From contig SKCR01036751.1 of the NCBI GenBank assembly GCA_019454045.1, forward strand, positions 124,001 through 188,000: a stretch of 64,000 nt of DNA, in the 5' to 3' direction. Position 1 is the first letter of the stretch, and each line of letters begins with the position of its first letter. Below, piece after piece: positions 47,203 through 58,967 of this stretch. This DNA comes from Zanthoxylum bungeanum. Its lineage: Eukaryota; Streptophyta; Magnoliopsida; Sapindales; Rutaceae. The position numbers and the translations under genes are program-made. The notes under the pieces are model-generated. The model worked only from the letters and a program-made list of their open reading frames with translations, did not search any database and had not been told where the DNA came from.

Positions 47203-48976
47203 TGTAAGTGTCCTAGACATGCCAAGGATCTCTAAGAATGATTTACGTGTGAATATTAAAGAAGTTTGTGGAAAAAACTTACAATGATCGGATGTTGGAT
47301 TTCAAAAATTTCTTTGTATTTGTTGAAGCTCCAAGCTTTGTTGAATCTTTTCAACCCAATGGTGAGTTTTCCTATCACCTTCTTTGACTCCTTAAGTGCT
47401 AGCTTGGATGAAATTTTACAATAAAATTTCAAGAACAAGAGTGGGTGTGTTCAGCTAAAAGGGAGAGAATAAGAGAAATGAAGTGTTTTCTTTGTGTTTT
47501 GTTTCTAAAGCTAATTACAAAATCAACTCACACAATTTGTGTATATGCTTTACCAAAAGCAAAAAGCAAAAAGTGTTGGAGGGAAAATGGCATTAAATTC
47601 CCAACCACTTCCATCACTCAAGTAACTATTGATGTAGGTGGACCCCACCTCTTAAATTCAAAATTCAAGTGGCTTGCGCAACACACTTCGGGCTCGGGTT
47701 CGTTTCATCCGATTAAACGAATTTTCTGTCGCTATGTAATTAAATCTAATTTAATTAAATAATAATTTCTAGCAAAATTATTACGAAAGTTGCTCACGAA
47801 TTAATTCCAAATTAATTCGTTCGTTCGAATTAAAATCCATCTCTTCTATTTGAATCTTATCCCAGATAAATTCTTACAGCAATTAATCTCACATTAATTT
47901 TCTCTCTCTTATAATCAATTCTAGATTAATTCTGTTCGAGTCAAATGTCATCAGTGAATCTTTGGGAAGCGACCCAAGAGATCCATGGATATGTTGGCAG
48001 TAAATCCGGTTGTCGGACTATCCGAACACTTGCATACCCAGTACCACGTTCTTATCGATTTACAAGACATGGTTAGCTTCTAGTAATGTACCGTGTCTGC
48101 CCAATTCTCTAGAAATATTCAACAAAGAATATATAATCTATATCAGACATAGTATACTATGTATTGCGTATTGCGATCCAGTACTGGATGTCACATGTTA
48201 GGCCTAGGGCTGAAATTGTGTATGTCCGTACGAAGCATATATCAGATCATAAGCAACTAATCTCTTTAATCGGATAATCATGACCTAGTCATACTATCCT
48301 GATAGCTGTAGCATATGAGAGTACTAGTTCTGTATCCCTGCGTGATCATTATCTCCATATGACTGAAGTGATACTTCTATCTTGACATCACACCCAATAC
48401 ACTACGATTCTCAGTAAACCCAGAAGAGGCGTACACAGAACCTGTTAAAGCCTCAGATGACCAAAACCAAAGCGTACTGATTGTCGCAAGAATTAGCGAT
48501 GCAAGTCTCAGGTTAAGACCATTTACACCTACCCCGATGCAAATTCCCATAGACACATAGTCATATTACCAATGGGACTCCGATGGGTCTATCCAGAGCG
48601 AAGCTGTTCCCGGTCCAACGGCTAACCGAACCTCCTATCACACTTGCATAAGTATCATATACTTAAATATATGAGAACTATGTCGTTAAGCTTTCATAAC
48701 GCGCACAAGTGTAATACTAGTATATTCCGTATTATCGATGTCTAGTCTTGATAATACTACGACTATGGATATTTAATGATTAAACCGTTCGTGGATTAAT
48801 ATCGTCTCATATCTTCTTAATCCAAAACTAATCATAAGGACTTTTATCATTTATATATCAAAGTAATCTAATTACAAAATGATAAAATAGTAATTTTCTT
48901 TGTCACATAGTTAATTTGTACAAAAACCACAATATCTTTTACAAATAATGATGTTATGGGTCATAATTGTCCAACA
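47203..48976 (-). repeat. Minus copia 3' LTR (1,774 bp)
   Basis: Pairs with 55178-57040, about 90 bp shorter because of deletions in the palindrome region near 47830-47850. Plus-strand ORFs 47445-47762 and 48010-48201 are repeated in both LTRs and carry no protein signal. Confidence 0.93.
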
Positions 48977-48987
48977 ATCTCCCACTT
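48977..48987 (-). other. Minus copia polypurine tract
   Basis: AAGTGGGAGAT on the minus strand, directly before the 3' LTR. Confidence 0.9.
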
Positions 48988-49200
48988 GTCTCATAGCCAA
49001 TCACTCAAGTATCTAACACCTGAACTATGTATGTGTCGCTCAAACTTATACTGAGAAATAGCTTTCATCAGTGGATCTGTAATGTTGTCATCTGAAGCGA
49101 TCTTTTTGATCTTCACATTGTCACGATGTATGATCTCACGTATCAGATGGAAACGTCAAATTACATGCTTAGATCGTTGATGAGACCACGGTTCCTTAGT

Positions 49201-49476
49201 CTATGCTATAGCTATGTTATTGTCACAATATAAAGGAATGAGCTCAGCTGCTAACGGAACTACTCCTAATCCAATTGGGAATTTACGAATCCAAACTGCT
49301 TCTTTTGCTACCTCAACTGCAGTGATATATTCCGCTTTTGTTGTTGAATCAGCAACAGTCTCTTGCTTTGAAGATCTCCAACTCACTGCTCTGTTGTTCA
49401 AACAAAATATATACCCTGATTGCGACTTAGAGTTATCTTTATCGGTTTGGAAACTTGCATCGGTGAACCCAGTCAC
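49201..49476 (-). pseudogene. Copia RNase H
   Basis: 91 residues open. The segment includes GFTDASFQTDKDNSKSQSGY, AVSWRSSKQETVADSTTKAE and LYCDNNIAIA, giving the D-E-D pattern of copia RNase H (FTDA, STTKAEY, YCDN). A stop follows at the CDNNIAIA end. It is adjacent to the RT relic and the 3' LTR, as expected. Confidence 0.88.
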
Positions 49477-49559
49477 CTCAAGTTCTCCATCTCCATATAC
49501 TGAGAAAGCATCCTTAGTTCGTCTAAGATACTTAAGGATGTTCTTAATAGCAATCTAGT

Positions 49560-50509
49560 GACCATTACCAGGATCGGCCTGATAGCGACTGTACATGCTC
49601 AAAATATATGAGACATCATGTCGTGTACATGTCATGGCATACATGATCGATTGATCCGACTACAGAAGTGAATGAGATCCGACTCATGTTATCTCTCTCA
49701 TCTTGAGATTTAGGACACATGTCCTTAGATAGAGAGACTCCATATGACACTGGAAGTAGTCCCCTCTTAGACTGATCAATGTTGAATCTTCAACACTTTG
49801 TCAATGTACGAGCTCTAGGAGAGTCCAAGCAGCTTTCTAGATCTATCGCGGTAGATCCTTATTCCTAGAATAAAAGTTGTTTCTCCCACATCTTTCATGG
49901 AGAATTTAATGAAAGCCAAGTTTTCACCGATTATAACATGAGAATATCATTGCCAATAAGCAATACATCATCAACGTAAAAGACAATGAATATCAGTGCG
50001 CTCCCACTAACCTTCTTATATACACAAGAATCATCTTCGTTTTGAATGAAATCATATTCTTTTATGATCTCATCAAAACGTTAATTCCAAGAACGCAATG
50101 CTTTCTTCAATCCATAAATGGATCGATTTAACTTGCAAACCTTATTTTCATGTTTTGGTACGATAAAACTGTCAGGCTATTGCATATAAACATCATTTAA
50201 AAGGTTTCCATTAAGGAAAGTGGTTTTGACGTCCATCTGCCATATTTCATAATCGAAATATGCAGCAATAGCAAGCATTATCCGAATGGATTTAATCATG
50301 GTAACAGGTGAAAAAGTTTCATCATAATCGACACAATATCGTTGACAATACCCTTTTACTACAAGCCTAGCTTTGTACGTTTGTATGTTGCCATCCATGT
50401 CTGTCTTCTTCTTGAAGACCCATTTACAACCAATCGACTTAACATCTTCTGATGCATCAACTAGTGCCCAGACTTGGTTGGTATACATGGAATCCATTTC
50501 GGACTTCAT
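49560..50509 (-). pseudogene. Copia reverse transcriptase
   Basis: The N-terminal part is open at 50177-50509: KSIGCKWVFKKKTDMDGNIQ, YKARLVVKGY, DYDETFSPV and QMDVKTTFLNGNL (family usually QMDVKTAFLNG). A stop replaces the codon after VYMQ. The rest continues with NRSIYGLKKA-like sequence and a YVDD box at 49967-49978, within VFYVDDVLLIGNDIL. The catalytic aspartates remain but the chain is interrupted by stops. It would copy the element's RNA into DNA if intact. Confidence 0.88.
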
Positions 50510-50965
50510 GGCATCATTTCATAAAGCGGAGTCGATACCTTATATCACTTCCTCATACGTAGTCGACTCATTATCCTCAATAAGATTAATATCTACGTGG
50601 GGTAAGATCAGAAACCCATACCTCTCAGGTTGTTTTCTGACTCTCTCTGACCTATACGGTTCTTGTGTATTAGAAGATTGTGGTACAGTTTCATCCCTGA
50701 TGAACTATTCGTGTTCCGTTAGGGAATTGGTGCCAGGAAAAGTGTCACTACGATTTTCATCGAGTTATACTTTCCTCACATTTACCACTACATTTAGGAA
50801 TTCCTTTTCGAGGAAAACTGTATGGAGAGCAACAAACACCTTGTTCTCTTGTGGGTTGTAGAAGTAATATCATTTGGTTTCTCTAGGATAACCTACAAAT
50901 AGACGCTTATCCGATTTGGGTTCTAGTTTGGTACCATCCAAATGTTTAACGTATGTCAAGCATCC

Positions 50966-51470
50966 TCAAATCTTCAGGAATGAGAAACCCGGTTTCTTTC
51001 CTGTCCATGTTTCATATGGAGTATGTTCAACAGACTTTGACGGAACCTTATTCAAAATAAGTATCGCACTGTTCAATGCGTATCCCCAGAAGGAAATTGG
51101 TAGCTCAGTCCAACTCATCATTAACCTTACCATATCCAATAAAGTTCGGTTTCTCCATTCGGACACACCGTTTATTTGAGGTGTTCCAAGAAGAGTCCAC
51201 TGTGAAAGAATATCATATTCTTTTAAGTAATCGAGAAACTCATTGCTTAAGTATTCTCCATCACGGTCCGACCGTATACTTTTGCCGGTCTGTTTTTCTA
51301 CTTCATGTCGAAACTCTTTGAATTTCTCAAAAGTTTTCGACTCGTGTCTCATAAGATACATATAACCATAACACGATGCATCATCCGTAAAGGTTACGAA
51401 GTATTCATATCCACCTCTAGCCTGGCTAGACATGGGCCCACATACGTCACTATGAACAAGGGCTAACAGT
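50966..51470 (-). pseudogene. Copia integrase core
   Basis: 155 open codons from 51433, preceded by HSDVCGP (51440-51460) in the same frame. Catalytic D-D-E: Asp of HSDVCGP, Asp of SDRDGEYLSNEF, and Glu of NGVSEWRNRTL (family usually NGVSERRNRTL). The segment WTELPISFWGYAL follows. A single-base deletion near 51465 separates it from the GAG-pre-integrase frame. The C-terminus runs into PSKSVEHTPYETWTGKKP. Confidence 0.9.
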
Positions 51471-52128
51471 TGGTGGCACGAACACCTTTACCGCTAAAAG
51501 GCGTTTTAGGCTTTTTGCCTAATAAACAAGATTTGCATACGTCATATGAATTAGGATCAAATCTATCCAAGTATCCACTCTTCGAAATGGTGGATTTACG
51601 AGTCTTGTTAATATGTCTCAGACAATGCCACAAATAAGTTTCATCTATTTTACTCATTTGGAGCCTTTTATTTGTCATATTATATGTTTGAGATTCATTT
51701 ATATTCAAAATATAAAGACCATTATTAATATCAGTAGTACATATCTCAAAATCATTTTTACAAACAAAATACCCAGTGTTTCGGAATATAAAAGTATACC
51801 CGCTTTGGGTCAAACAAGATACGGAGATAATTTTTCTAGTCAAACTAGGTACATAATAATAGTTTGATAAAGTAAGTACAAGCCTCGATGACAGTTCCAA
51901 AATATAGGTCCCTACAGCTAAAACAGCGACTCTGATCCCGTTTCCAACTCGTAGGTCAATATCGCATGGAAGCAGTCTCCTGCTAATCTGCAGATCATGC
52001 ACATCAGTACATATATGAGTACCGCATCCAGAATCAAAAATCCAATTTTTAAAAATAGAAGTAGACATATTTATTTCAATAACAAACATACATGAAGCCA
52101 GAGCCTTGCCTGCCTTCATTTCCTTCAT
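51463..52128 (-). pseudogene. Copia protease and GAG-pre-integrase domain
   Basis: 221 open codons. The aspartic protease active site is WIFDSGCGTHICT (about residues 29-41), with the DSG triad intact. Further on, the hydrophobic LSNYYYVPSLTRKIISV matches the family protease end. The GAG-pre-integrase zinc domain has LWHCLRHINKTRK and DVCKSCLLGKKPKTPF (H...H...C-x2-C; the family LGH is RH here). It joins the integrase frame by a one-base slip. Confidence 0.9.
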
Positions 52129-52156
52129 GTGCGCCTTGTACTCACGGAAGTCATGC

Positions 52157-52192
52157 TTCTAGTGACCCCGTTTACCACACTGCAGGCAGACA
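52157..52192 (-). pseudogene. Gag zinc knuckle with in-frame stop
   Basis: Minus strand reads CLQCGKRGH-stop-KHDF, the CX2CX4HX4C nucleocapsid knuckle, with a stop directly after the His and Asp codons where the final Cys is expected. It lies between gag and protease. Confidence 0.8.
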
Positions 52193-52340
52193 TCTTGGGA
52201 TTTGTCTTTTACCTTACCAGAAGACTTTGATGATTTGGCTTTGCCCTTTCTTTTCTTTTTCTTCACACAGCCAGAAGCCTTCAGCCAAGCCTTGGCCTTC
52301 TGAGATGTCGAAGTGAAATGTACCTCACGCTTCTTGCCCT

Positions 52341-52856
52341 TTAGAAGCTCTGGCTCTGCTTCTTCAACATCGCAATCAACTCTCCAAGAGTCTTCTCTTG
52401 GTTCATCATATTATAGTTCATGATGAACCCGCCCCAACAGTCAGGCAGAGACTGTAAAATCAAATCTATGGAAGTCTCAGCCTCAAAGGTTATGCCCAGC
52501 TGACCTAGTTGTTCGATGTCAGTAATCATTTGCGACATATAGTGCTCGACAGATGTACCATCTGACATGCGAGAGCGAAAGAGCTTGTTCTGTAATTCAT
52601 ACTTCTGAGATCTAAGGTTAGATCTATGAAGGTCCTTTAATTTCAACATCATGTTGTAGGGATCCAACCCCTTGTTTTGACGACGAAATTGAGGGGTCAT
52701 TGCGGCAAGCCTGACAGACTGAGCAGTTGAGTTGTCATCGCTGTGAGTCTTCCAAAGCTCATAATCAACAACCTGCTCATGTCCAGGCTCAGGCCCGAGA
52801 GGTTTATCTAATACATATAGAAACTTCTTGGCTCCCAAGACAATCCTGAGATTCAT
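52341..52856 (-). pseudogene. Copia gag (UBN2-type)
   Basis: 171 open codons starting MNLRIVLGAKKFLYVLDKPL, the usual start of Tork/Angela-like copia gag. It continues with KLKDLHRSNLRSQKYELQNK, EHYMSQMITDIEQLG and LPDCWGGFIMNYNM, the UBN2 gag-polypeptide pattern, and ends MLKKQSQSF before a frame change at 52340. Gag packages the RNA in a virus-like particle in the cytoplasm (family knowledge). The ATG is chosen from the position of the homologous start in the other copies (15162, 23312). Confidence 0.9.
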
Positions 52857-55162
52857 ATCCCAGACTGAAAAATTAGAACCATTAAAGACATTATCACCAA
52901 TGATGATGTCCGTAACGTTAATCTTTTTAGTTATCTTGATTACAATAGTCTAACTATTCAATCAACGATATTGGGTATAGTCAAATGTAATGATTACTAT
53001 AGTCCAACTATATAATTAACTACAAATGATATTATAAAGGTACACTCCAACTGTTCAATGAAAATAATAAAGTATTAGTCCAACTAATAAAATATATATA
53101 ACGACGAAAAATAAAGCGCGTATTTAGCAAGTATTAAACAAAATTATAAATTTAATACTGGCCTCTCACTATTTTCGGCGAGCCTCTAACCCTCTGTTGA
53201 GTACTCGGGAAACCCAGTTTTCTAGTGAACTAGGATCCCGTTAAATAACACACAACCTTGACTTTGGCCAACAAGCTGTATGAAACTTAATTAGGTAGAT
53301 CTCTAAGATCAATTGGATCTCATCCAATTCCTAAATCCGGTAGGTGGACCTCCAAGTCCAAATATATATCCAATATATATATCCTAACATTTTCCTCTGA
53401 ATCAACTAAGTCTTCCCTTTGGCTCAACAAGCTTAATGATTCCAGTTAAGCGCGACCCATTGACAGTGGGAAAGCTTCGTAATCCACGTCGATGTACAGA
53501 AATGACCTTGAATCTGGCCAACAAGTCACAACTGCCTAAGACATGCGATATATAACAAAGCCTTTGTGGTTCAAACACATCCACGGTGGACAATGATCTT
53601 GACTTTGGCAAACAAATCAAAATCAATCTTGGATCTTGAGAGAGAACCACTCAATGGAAGGAAAAACACTTAATGTTAAAGTGAGGGTTTTTTCGCGTAA
53701 ATTGGCATCCAATTTATTATCTTTGATTATGTCTCATCATACACCCTTAAGCATAGATTCTAAAAGCATAATAAGGCACGAATAAATTAATAACGATATG
53801 CGGATGGATATATAACAAATTTTTCCTAGAATAAATTTCTCTATTTTCTCTCTTCCGCTAGCACTATTCATACTTCTACCCAATTACATAATACATTAAA
53901 ATAAACCTCATTTACATTAAGGGGAATTGGTGAGAAGAGAAATACAAAGAGTAAATAGATAATAGGCTGAACACACAGGTCCAATTTAATAAATTCTAAA
54001 TTTATTACAACAATTTCCAAAATTGCTTTCACCCTTCTAATATTCATCCAATATACATTATTCATACAAATACATCCAAATATTCACACAAATCATGTTA
54101 TTCAATCAATCTAATCCAATTAATTAATCTTTGAATTAATGATCATCCAACGATTTGATTTGCGCGAGTCCAACTCGTTTGAGAATAAATACTCAAAGTA
54201 CGTATTCTTGAATTATATCGAACTACAATTTTAAATCCAATTTAATTTGTATTCAATACTAATTCCAATTTAATTCCAAATTAAATAATTACACTTATTT
54301 TAGTGCATTTTAGACTTAGATTCTAAATCTAATCTAAATGGGTCTCAAAGGCCCAATTAGTATCCAATACTATTTAATTAAAGTCTAATGGGCTTTTAAT
54401 TAATTCATAAGGCATGGGCTTTGGCCAATTGGATCCAATCCAAGATGCCAAGGCCCAATTAGGAATCACCATTTGCCATAAAATCATTTTTGGCCCATTA
54501 GACCCAATTAAATATTTAAAGGCCCAATTATCATATTTGGACTTTATGGATATGGTTTTAGGCCCAATTGGATCCAATCCAATTGTCCAAAACCAAACTT
54601 GGCCCAACCAAGCCCATTAAGCCCAAATACAACAAATTAGCTCAATCCAATTTAAAGACTAATTTATTCTAACATAATATTCCAAATATCACATTATTTT
54701 CTACTAAAGTGTAATTAACACAATTAATTTATCAATCTAATATTTCCAAAATATTAATTAATCAAATTAATCATGCTTAATAATCCAACTCATTGTCCAA
54801 CACAAATTGAAGCAAAATCAATCTATTATATGCTTCACTCTCCATGGCAATAGGGCATAAAATAATATTCAATTTGATTGCAATCCAATTAAATCAACAT
54901 ACTAGATTTATCTCATGCTTTAAACTCATCCAATAGTCTAATATCAAAAAATCACTATGAGAGAACTAGGGTCATCATTCGGCCATGGCTAAGGAATTAG
55001 GGAAATTTTGATCCAACCGATTTTCTCAATTCCAATGATGCACAAATCCAATTAATCATCATACAAACACAACCAAACAACCAATTTGAAAAAAATCATA
55101 CTCCAAGCACAAAATCCCCAAATAAATTATATAAACCCTAAATATAAATCATGCTTAGAAAA
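52857..55162 (-). other. Minus copia non-coding leader
   Basis: The same layout as the other leaders: palindromes near 52940-53100, reversed TTGGCCAACAAG motif copies near 53260, 53420, 53510 and 53600, then AT-rich GGCCCAATTAGG-type repeats (54330-54620). No coding signal. Confidence 0.85.
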
Positions 55163-55176
55163 GGCTCATGATACCA
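55163..55176 (-). other. Minus copia primer-binding site, changed
   Basis: TGGTATCATGAGCC on the minus strand, the initiator-Met site with one extra T, one base inside the LTR end. Confidence 0.85.
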
Positions 55177-55177
55177 T

Positions 55178-57040
55178 TGTAAGTGTTCTAGACATGCCAA
55201 GGATATCTAAGAATGATTTGTGTGTGAATATTAAAGAAGTTTGTGGAAAAAACTTACAATGATCGGATGTTGGATTTCAAAAATTTCTTTGTATTTGTTG
55301 AAGCTCCAAGTTTTGTTGAATCTTTTCAAACCAATGTGAGTTTCCCTATCACCTTCTTTGACTCCTTAAGTGCTAACTTGGATGAATTTTTGCAAAAAAA
55401 CTTCAAGAACAAGAGTGGGTGTGTTCGGCCAAAAGGGAGAGAAGATGAGAGATGAAGTGTTTTCTTTGTGTTTTATTTCTAAAATCAATTACAAAGTCAA
55501 CTCACACAATTTGTGTATGTGCTTTACCAAAAGCAAAAAGCAAAAAGTGTTGGAGAGAAAATGACATTAAATGCCCAACCACTTCCATCACTCAAGTGAC
55601 TAGTGATGTAAGTTGGTGGACCCCACCTCTTAAATTCAAAATTCAAGTGGCCTTGCTAACACACTTCGGGCTCGGGTTTGTTTAATCTGATTAAACGAAT
55701 TTTCCGTCGTGACATAATTAAATCCAATTTAACTAAATAATAATGACTAGCAAAATTATTACGAAAGTCGCTCGCGAATTAATTCCAAATTAATTCATTC
55801 GCCCGAATTAAAATTCAATTTTAATTCCGCTTTGAAATCCAATTTCAATTAATATATCCAATATATTATTTAATCGATTAATTCCAAATTAATCACGTTC
55901 TCTCTTCTATTTGAATCTTATCCCAGATAAATTCTTGACACAATTAATCCTAGATTAATTTTCTCTCTCTTATAATTAATCCTAGATTAATTCTGTTCGA
56001 GTCAAATGTCATCGGTGAATCTTTGGGAAGCGACCCCAAGAGATCCCTAGATATGTTGGCAGTAAATCCGGTTGTCGGACTATCCGAACACGTGCGTACC
56101 CAGTACCATGTTCTTACCGATTTACAAGACATGGTTGGCTTCTAGCAAAACATTGTGCCTACCCAATTCTCCAGAAATATTCAACAAAGAATATATAATC
56201 TATATCAGGCATAGTATACTATGTATTGCGTATTGCGATCCAGTACCGGATGTCACATGCTAGGCCTGGGGGTTGGAATTATGTCTGCCCTGTACGAAGT
56301 ATATATCGGATTACAAGCAACTAGTCTCTTTAATCGGATAATCATGACCTAGTTATAATATCCCGATAGCTACAGCATATGAGAGTACTAGTTATGTATC
56401 CATGCGTGATCATCATCGCCATATGACTGAAGTGATACTTCCATCTAGACATCACACCCAATACACTACGACTCTCAGTAAACCCAGAAGAGGAGTACAT
56501 AGACCCTGTTAAAGCCCCGGATGACCAAAACCAAAGCGTACTGATTGTCGCAAGTATTAGCGATGCAAGTCTCAGGTTAAGACTATATACACCTACCCTT
56601 ATGCGGATTCTCATAGACACATAATCATACTACCAATGGGACTCTGAGGGGTCTATCCAGAGTGAAGCTGTTCCCGGTCCAACGGCTAACGGAAGCTCCT
56701 ATCACACTTGCATAAGTATCATATACTTAAATATATGAGAACTATGTCGTTAAGCTTCCATAACGCACACAAGTGTAATACTAGTCTATTCCGTATTATC
56801 GATGTCCAGTCTCGATAATACTACGACTAGAAATATTTAATGATTAAATCGTTCATGGATTAATACTGTCTCATATCTTATTAATCCAGAACTAATCATA
56901 ATGACTTTTATCATTTATATATCAAAGTAATCTAATTACAAAATGATAAAATAGTAATTTTCTTTGTCACATAGTAAATTTGTACAAAAACCACAATGTC
57001 TTTTACAAATAGTGCTGCTATGGGTCATAATTATCCAACA
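55178..57040 (-). repeat. Minus copia 5' LTR (1,863 bp)
   Basis: Partner of 47203-48976. Contains GAATTAATT-CCA-AATTAATTC at 55776-55796 (TGG-centred on the sense strand), and further palindromes to about 55990. Confidence 0.93.
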
Positions 57041-57706
57041 AGATCGACCCGTCACATTTGTCAATAAGGTATTGTTTCGTTAATCGTCCAGTATCTGCGC
57101 CTGACATGAGTAATGGGTACTTAATTTGTTTTGATTATTTTATCTAAGAGAAATACATTGATTTTGACTTCAAAAGTTTATTTTGTTATAGTTTTTATAC
57201 ATGTTGACATTTATATGGTTTTTGGTATCTGCTCACTAAGTCTTCTTGAGACTTACCCCCACCAGTTTCCTTACCTATTTTGCAGGACTCCGTTAATCTT
57301 TGTTGAGGCCACAATCATTTGGTCGTAGATGACGTTTTGGATGTTGGATATTGTGTTGCAAGTCACATAGGGGGACTTTTGTAATTGGTTATGTCTTTGT
57401 GTATATTTTGGACTTGTATACTTATGTATCTATATATGATTATTAGATGGTCGAGTACATTTAATTATGTATTTATAATGAATTGTATATGTGGGCACGA
57501 AACCTCTTCATTTTGCATTTCTTGAGTTTGTTATGTGTGGATGTCATACATTACAGATGTCATTTGATACGTTAGATATTTTGATCTAACCTTATGCTTG
57601 TAGTATTATGAATTTCTCGAGTTGTTATAGTTGCATCACTACAGTACGAGTGACTTTGAGTGTTCCCCCTTAACTTTTCTAATTTGTAGTTCCCAAGAGG
57701 GGTGAT
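57041..57706 (+). other. Unclassified flank, LTR-like phrase
   Basis: 57228-57290 reads CTCACTAAGTCTTCTTGAGAC followed by TTTTGCAGG, like the homologous segment of the solo LTR at 43873-43920 (CTTACTGAGTCTTATGACTC...TTTTGCAGG). It may be the end of another old chromovirus LTR; boundaries were not found. Confidence 0.4.
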
Positions 57707-57867
57707 TTTGTGGTGTTTAGCTTAGGATCTCACCTTGAGGTTCTATGTTCGAATCTATGAAGTGCGTTTCTTGTAAAAGCCTGAGACAACCGGAGGTTTT
57801 ACCTGTTTTATTTAAACCTATAAAAAAATAATTTGACGGTGCATTTTCAACGATTTAAAAAAAAAAA
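57707..57867 (+). mobile_element. SINE-like repeat copy 2
   Basis: TTTGTGGTGTTTAGC, box-B-like GTTCGAATC (57747-57755), GTGCGTTTCTTGTAAAAG, ACAACCGGAGGTTTTACC, and a tail ending in an A-run. The closest to canonical box B of the three copies. Confidence 0.75.
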
Positions 57868-58248
57868 TGGAGATTTGTTAGTTAAAAGAAAAAAGCGCTC
57901 ATCGGTGGAAAATGACATTACAACCCATTTCCAACAATAACCCTCCATATAAGCTTTTCGAGACTTGTATACTTCTGGTAATTCGAGGGCAATTTGGGTA
58001 TTAAAATAAACAGACATTTTGGGTTGGTGGTCAGCTTATCACTGGAACACGTATATCATATTTCCTGCTGCGCAGCATACAGGGAGCAAAGTGCTCCCTC
58101 TTTGGACTGTGACATTGCCCCCTACTCGCCCAATAAATTACGTCCATGTCATCAGATGCTGGATCATCCGTACACCACTTATGACGGTGGTGATTGCTTC
58201 TTTTAGTTTGATCGGACGGCTCTCATTTTGGGTTCTAGAGTTCTCCAC

Positions 58249-58258
58249 TTAGCATAAT
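58249..58258. repeat. Target duplication TTAGCATAAT of the foldback MITE, left copy
   Basis: Repeated exactly at 58405-58414. 10 bp (9 bp if the first T is chance). Confidence 0.9.
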
Positions 58259-58404
58259 CAGAAATGATATTCTTACTTAAACTTTTCCCGGAAATTTTCC
58301 CGAACATCTCACTGTAGCTACAGTGAATACTGTAGATCACTGTAGCTACAGTGAGACGTTCGGGAAAATTTTCGGGAAAAATTTAAGTAAGAATATCACT
58401 ACTG
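58259..58404. mobile_element. Foldback MITE (146 bp), Mutator-like by duplication length
   Basis: Two 68-bp inverted arms (58259-58326 and 58337-58404) with five mismatches around a 10-bp loop. Ends are CAGAAATGATATTC and CAGTAGTGATATTC. Each arm also holds the 16-bp palindrome CACTGTAGCTACAGTG. The 9-10 bp exact target duplication fits Mutator-like elements; no transposase. It lies about 2 kb upstream of the kinase gene's first exon. Confidence 0.9.
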
Positions 58405-58438
58405 TTAGCATAATATTAGTCCAGAGATAATTTTTTTT

Positions 58439-58517
58439 AATGATATTCTTATTTCAAATAATTATATATTATATTAATTTTTTAAAATATATAATTAATT
58501 GAAATAAAAATATTATT
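58439..58517. repeat. AT-rich hairpin, MITE-like
   Basis: Arms 58439-58469 and 58487-58517 (31 bp, three mismatches) around a 17-bp loop. It begins AATGATATTCTTA, as does the inner end of the neighbouring MITE. No clear target duplication. Confidence 0.75.
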
Positions 58518-58827
58518 ACAATATTACTAAAAAATATCCCATAAAAATTTCCAAGTTCATTACATTACCAAAACGGGATCTCACTGCAACTTTATATGAC
58601 TGAGGACAAACTTGCATTTTTTTAGTTAGCAGGAGACAAATTTGAAATTAACTCTTCCGAATTTCGACCCTTTTTTTTTTTTTTTTCTAACATTTTTGCC
58701 CCTTAAAACAATTTTGTGAAAACGCCTAAAATTAGTAGACAAAATTTGTTACTTTCTTGAGATTAATGCCAGAAACATACTATTATTGTATAACTTGTTA
58801 AGAAGGTAAGTCTCCAAGGAGTATGGT

Positions 58828-58967
58828 TTGGTGGTGTAGGGTATAGGATCTCGCTTTGAGGTCCTGAGTTCAAATATAGGGGTGCGTTTCTTGTAAAAAT
58901 TTGAGACAACCGGAGATTTTACATACTCCGCTTAAGCCCAAAATGGGTCGTTTTGAGGTAAAAAAAT
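58828..58967 (+). mobile_element. SINE-like repeat copy 3
   Basis: TTTGGTGGTGTAGGG, box-B-like GAGTTCAAATA (58866-58876), GTGCGTTTCTTGTAAAAA, ACAACCGGAGATTTTACA, CTCCGCTTAAGCCC and a short A-run. Related to copies 1 and 2. Confidence 0.75.

Larger units (their letters stand above)
47203..57040 (-). mobile_element. Minus-strand Ty1/copia retrotransposon, best preserved copy
   Basis: A 9,838-bp element with LTRs at 55178-57040 (5') and 47203-48976 (3'), a primer-site-like sequence at 55163-55176, a 2.3-kb leader, gag, protease, integrase, RT, RNase H in copia order, and a polypurine tract at 48977-48987. LTRs begin TGTTGGAYAATTATGACCC on the minus strand and end ACTTACA. Flanks are GGATT (47198-47202) and AGATC (57041-57045), only 3 of 5 equal, with two transitions. 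It is related to the copias at 8722 and 10490, but its LTRs are shorter. Confidence 0.92.

Noticed and set aside
50373..50861. 162-codon plus-strand ORF
   Set aside because: Antisense shadow of the copia RT and the region after integrase, which carry clear motifs on the minus strand.
57747..57755. A functional tRNA gene around the box-B-like GTTCGAATC
   Set aside because: No acceptor or anticodon stem can be formed, and the sequence is repeated with a long non-tRNA body as in a SINE.
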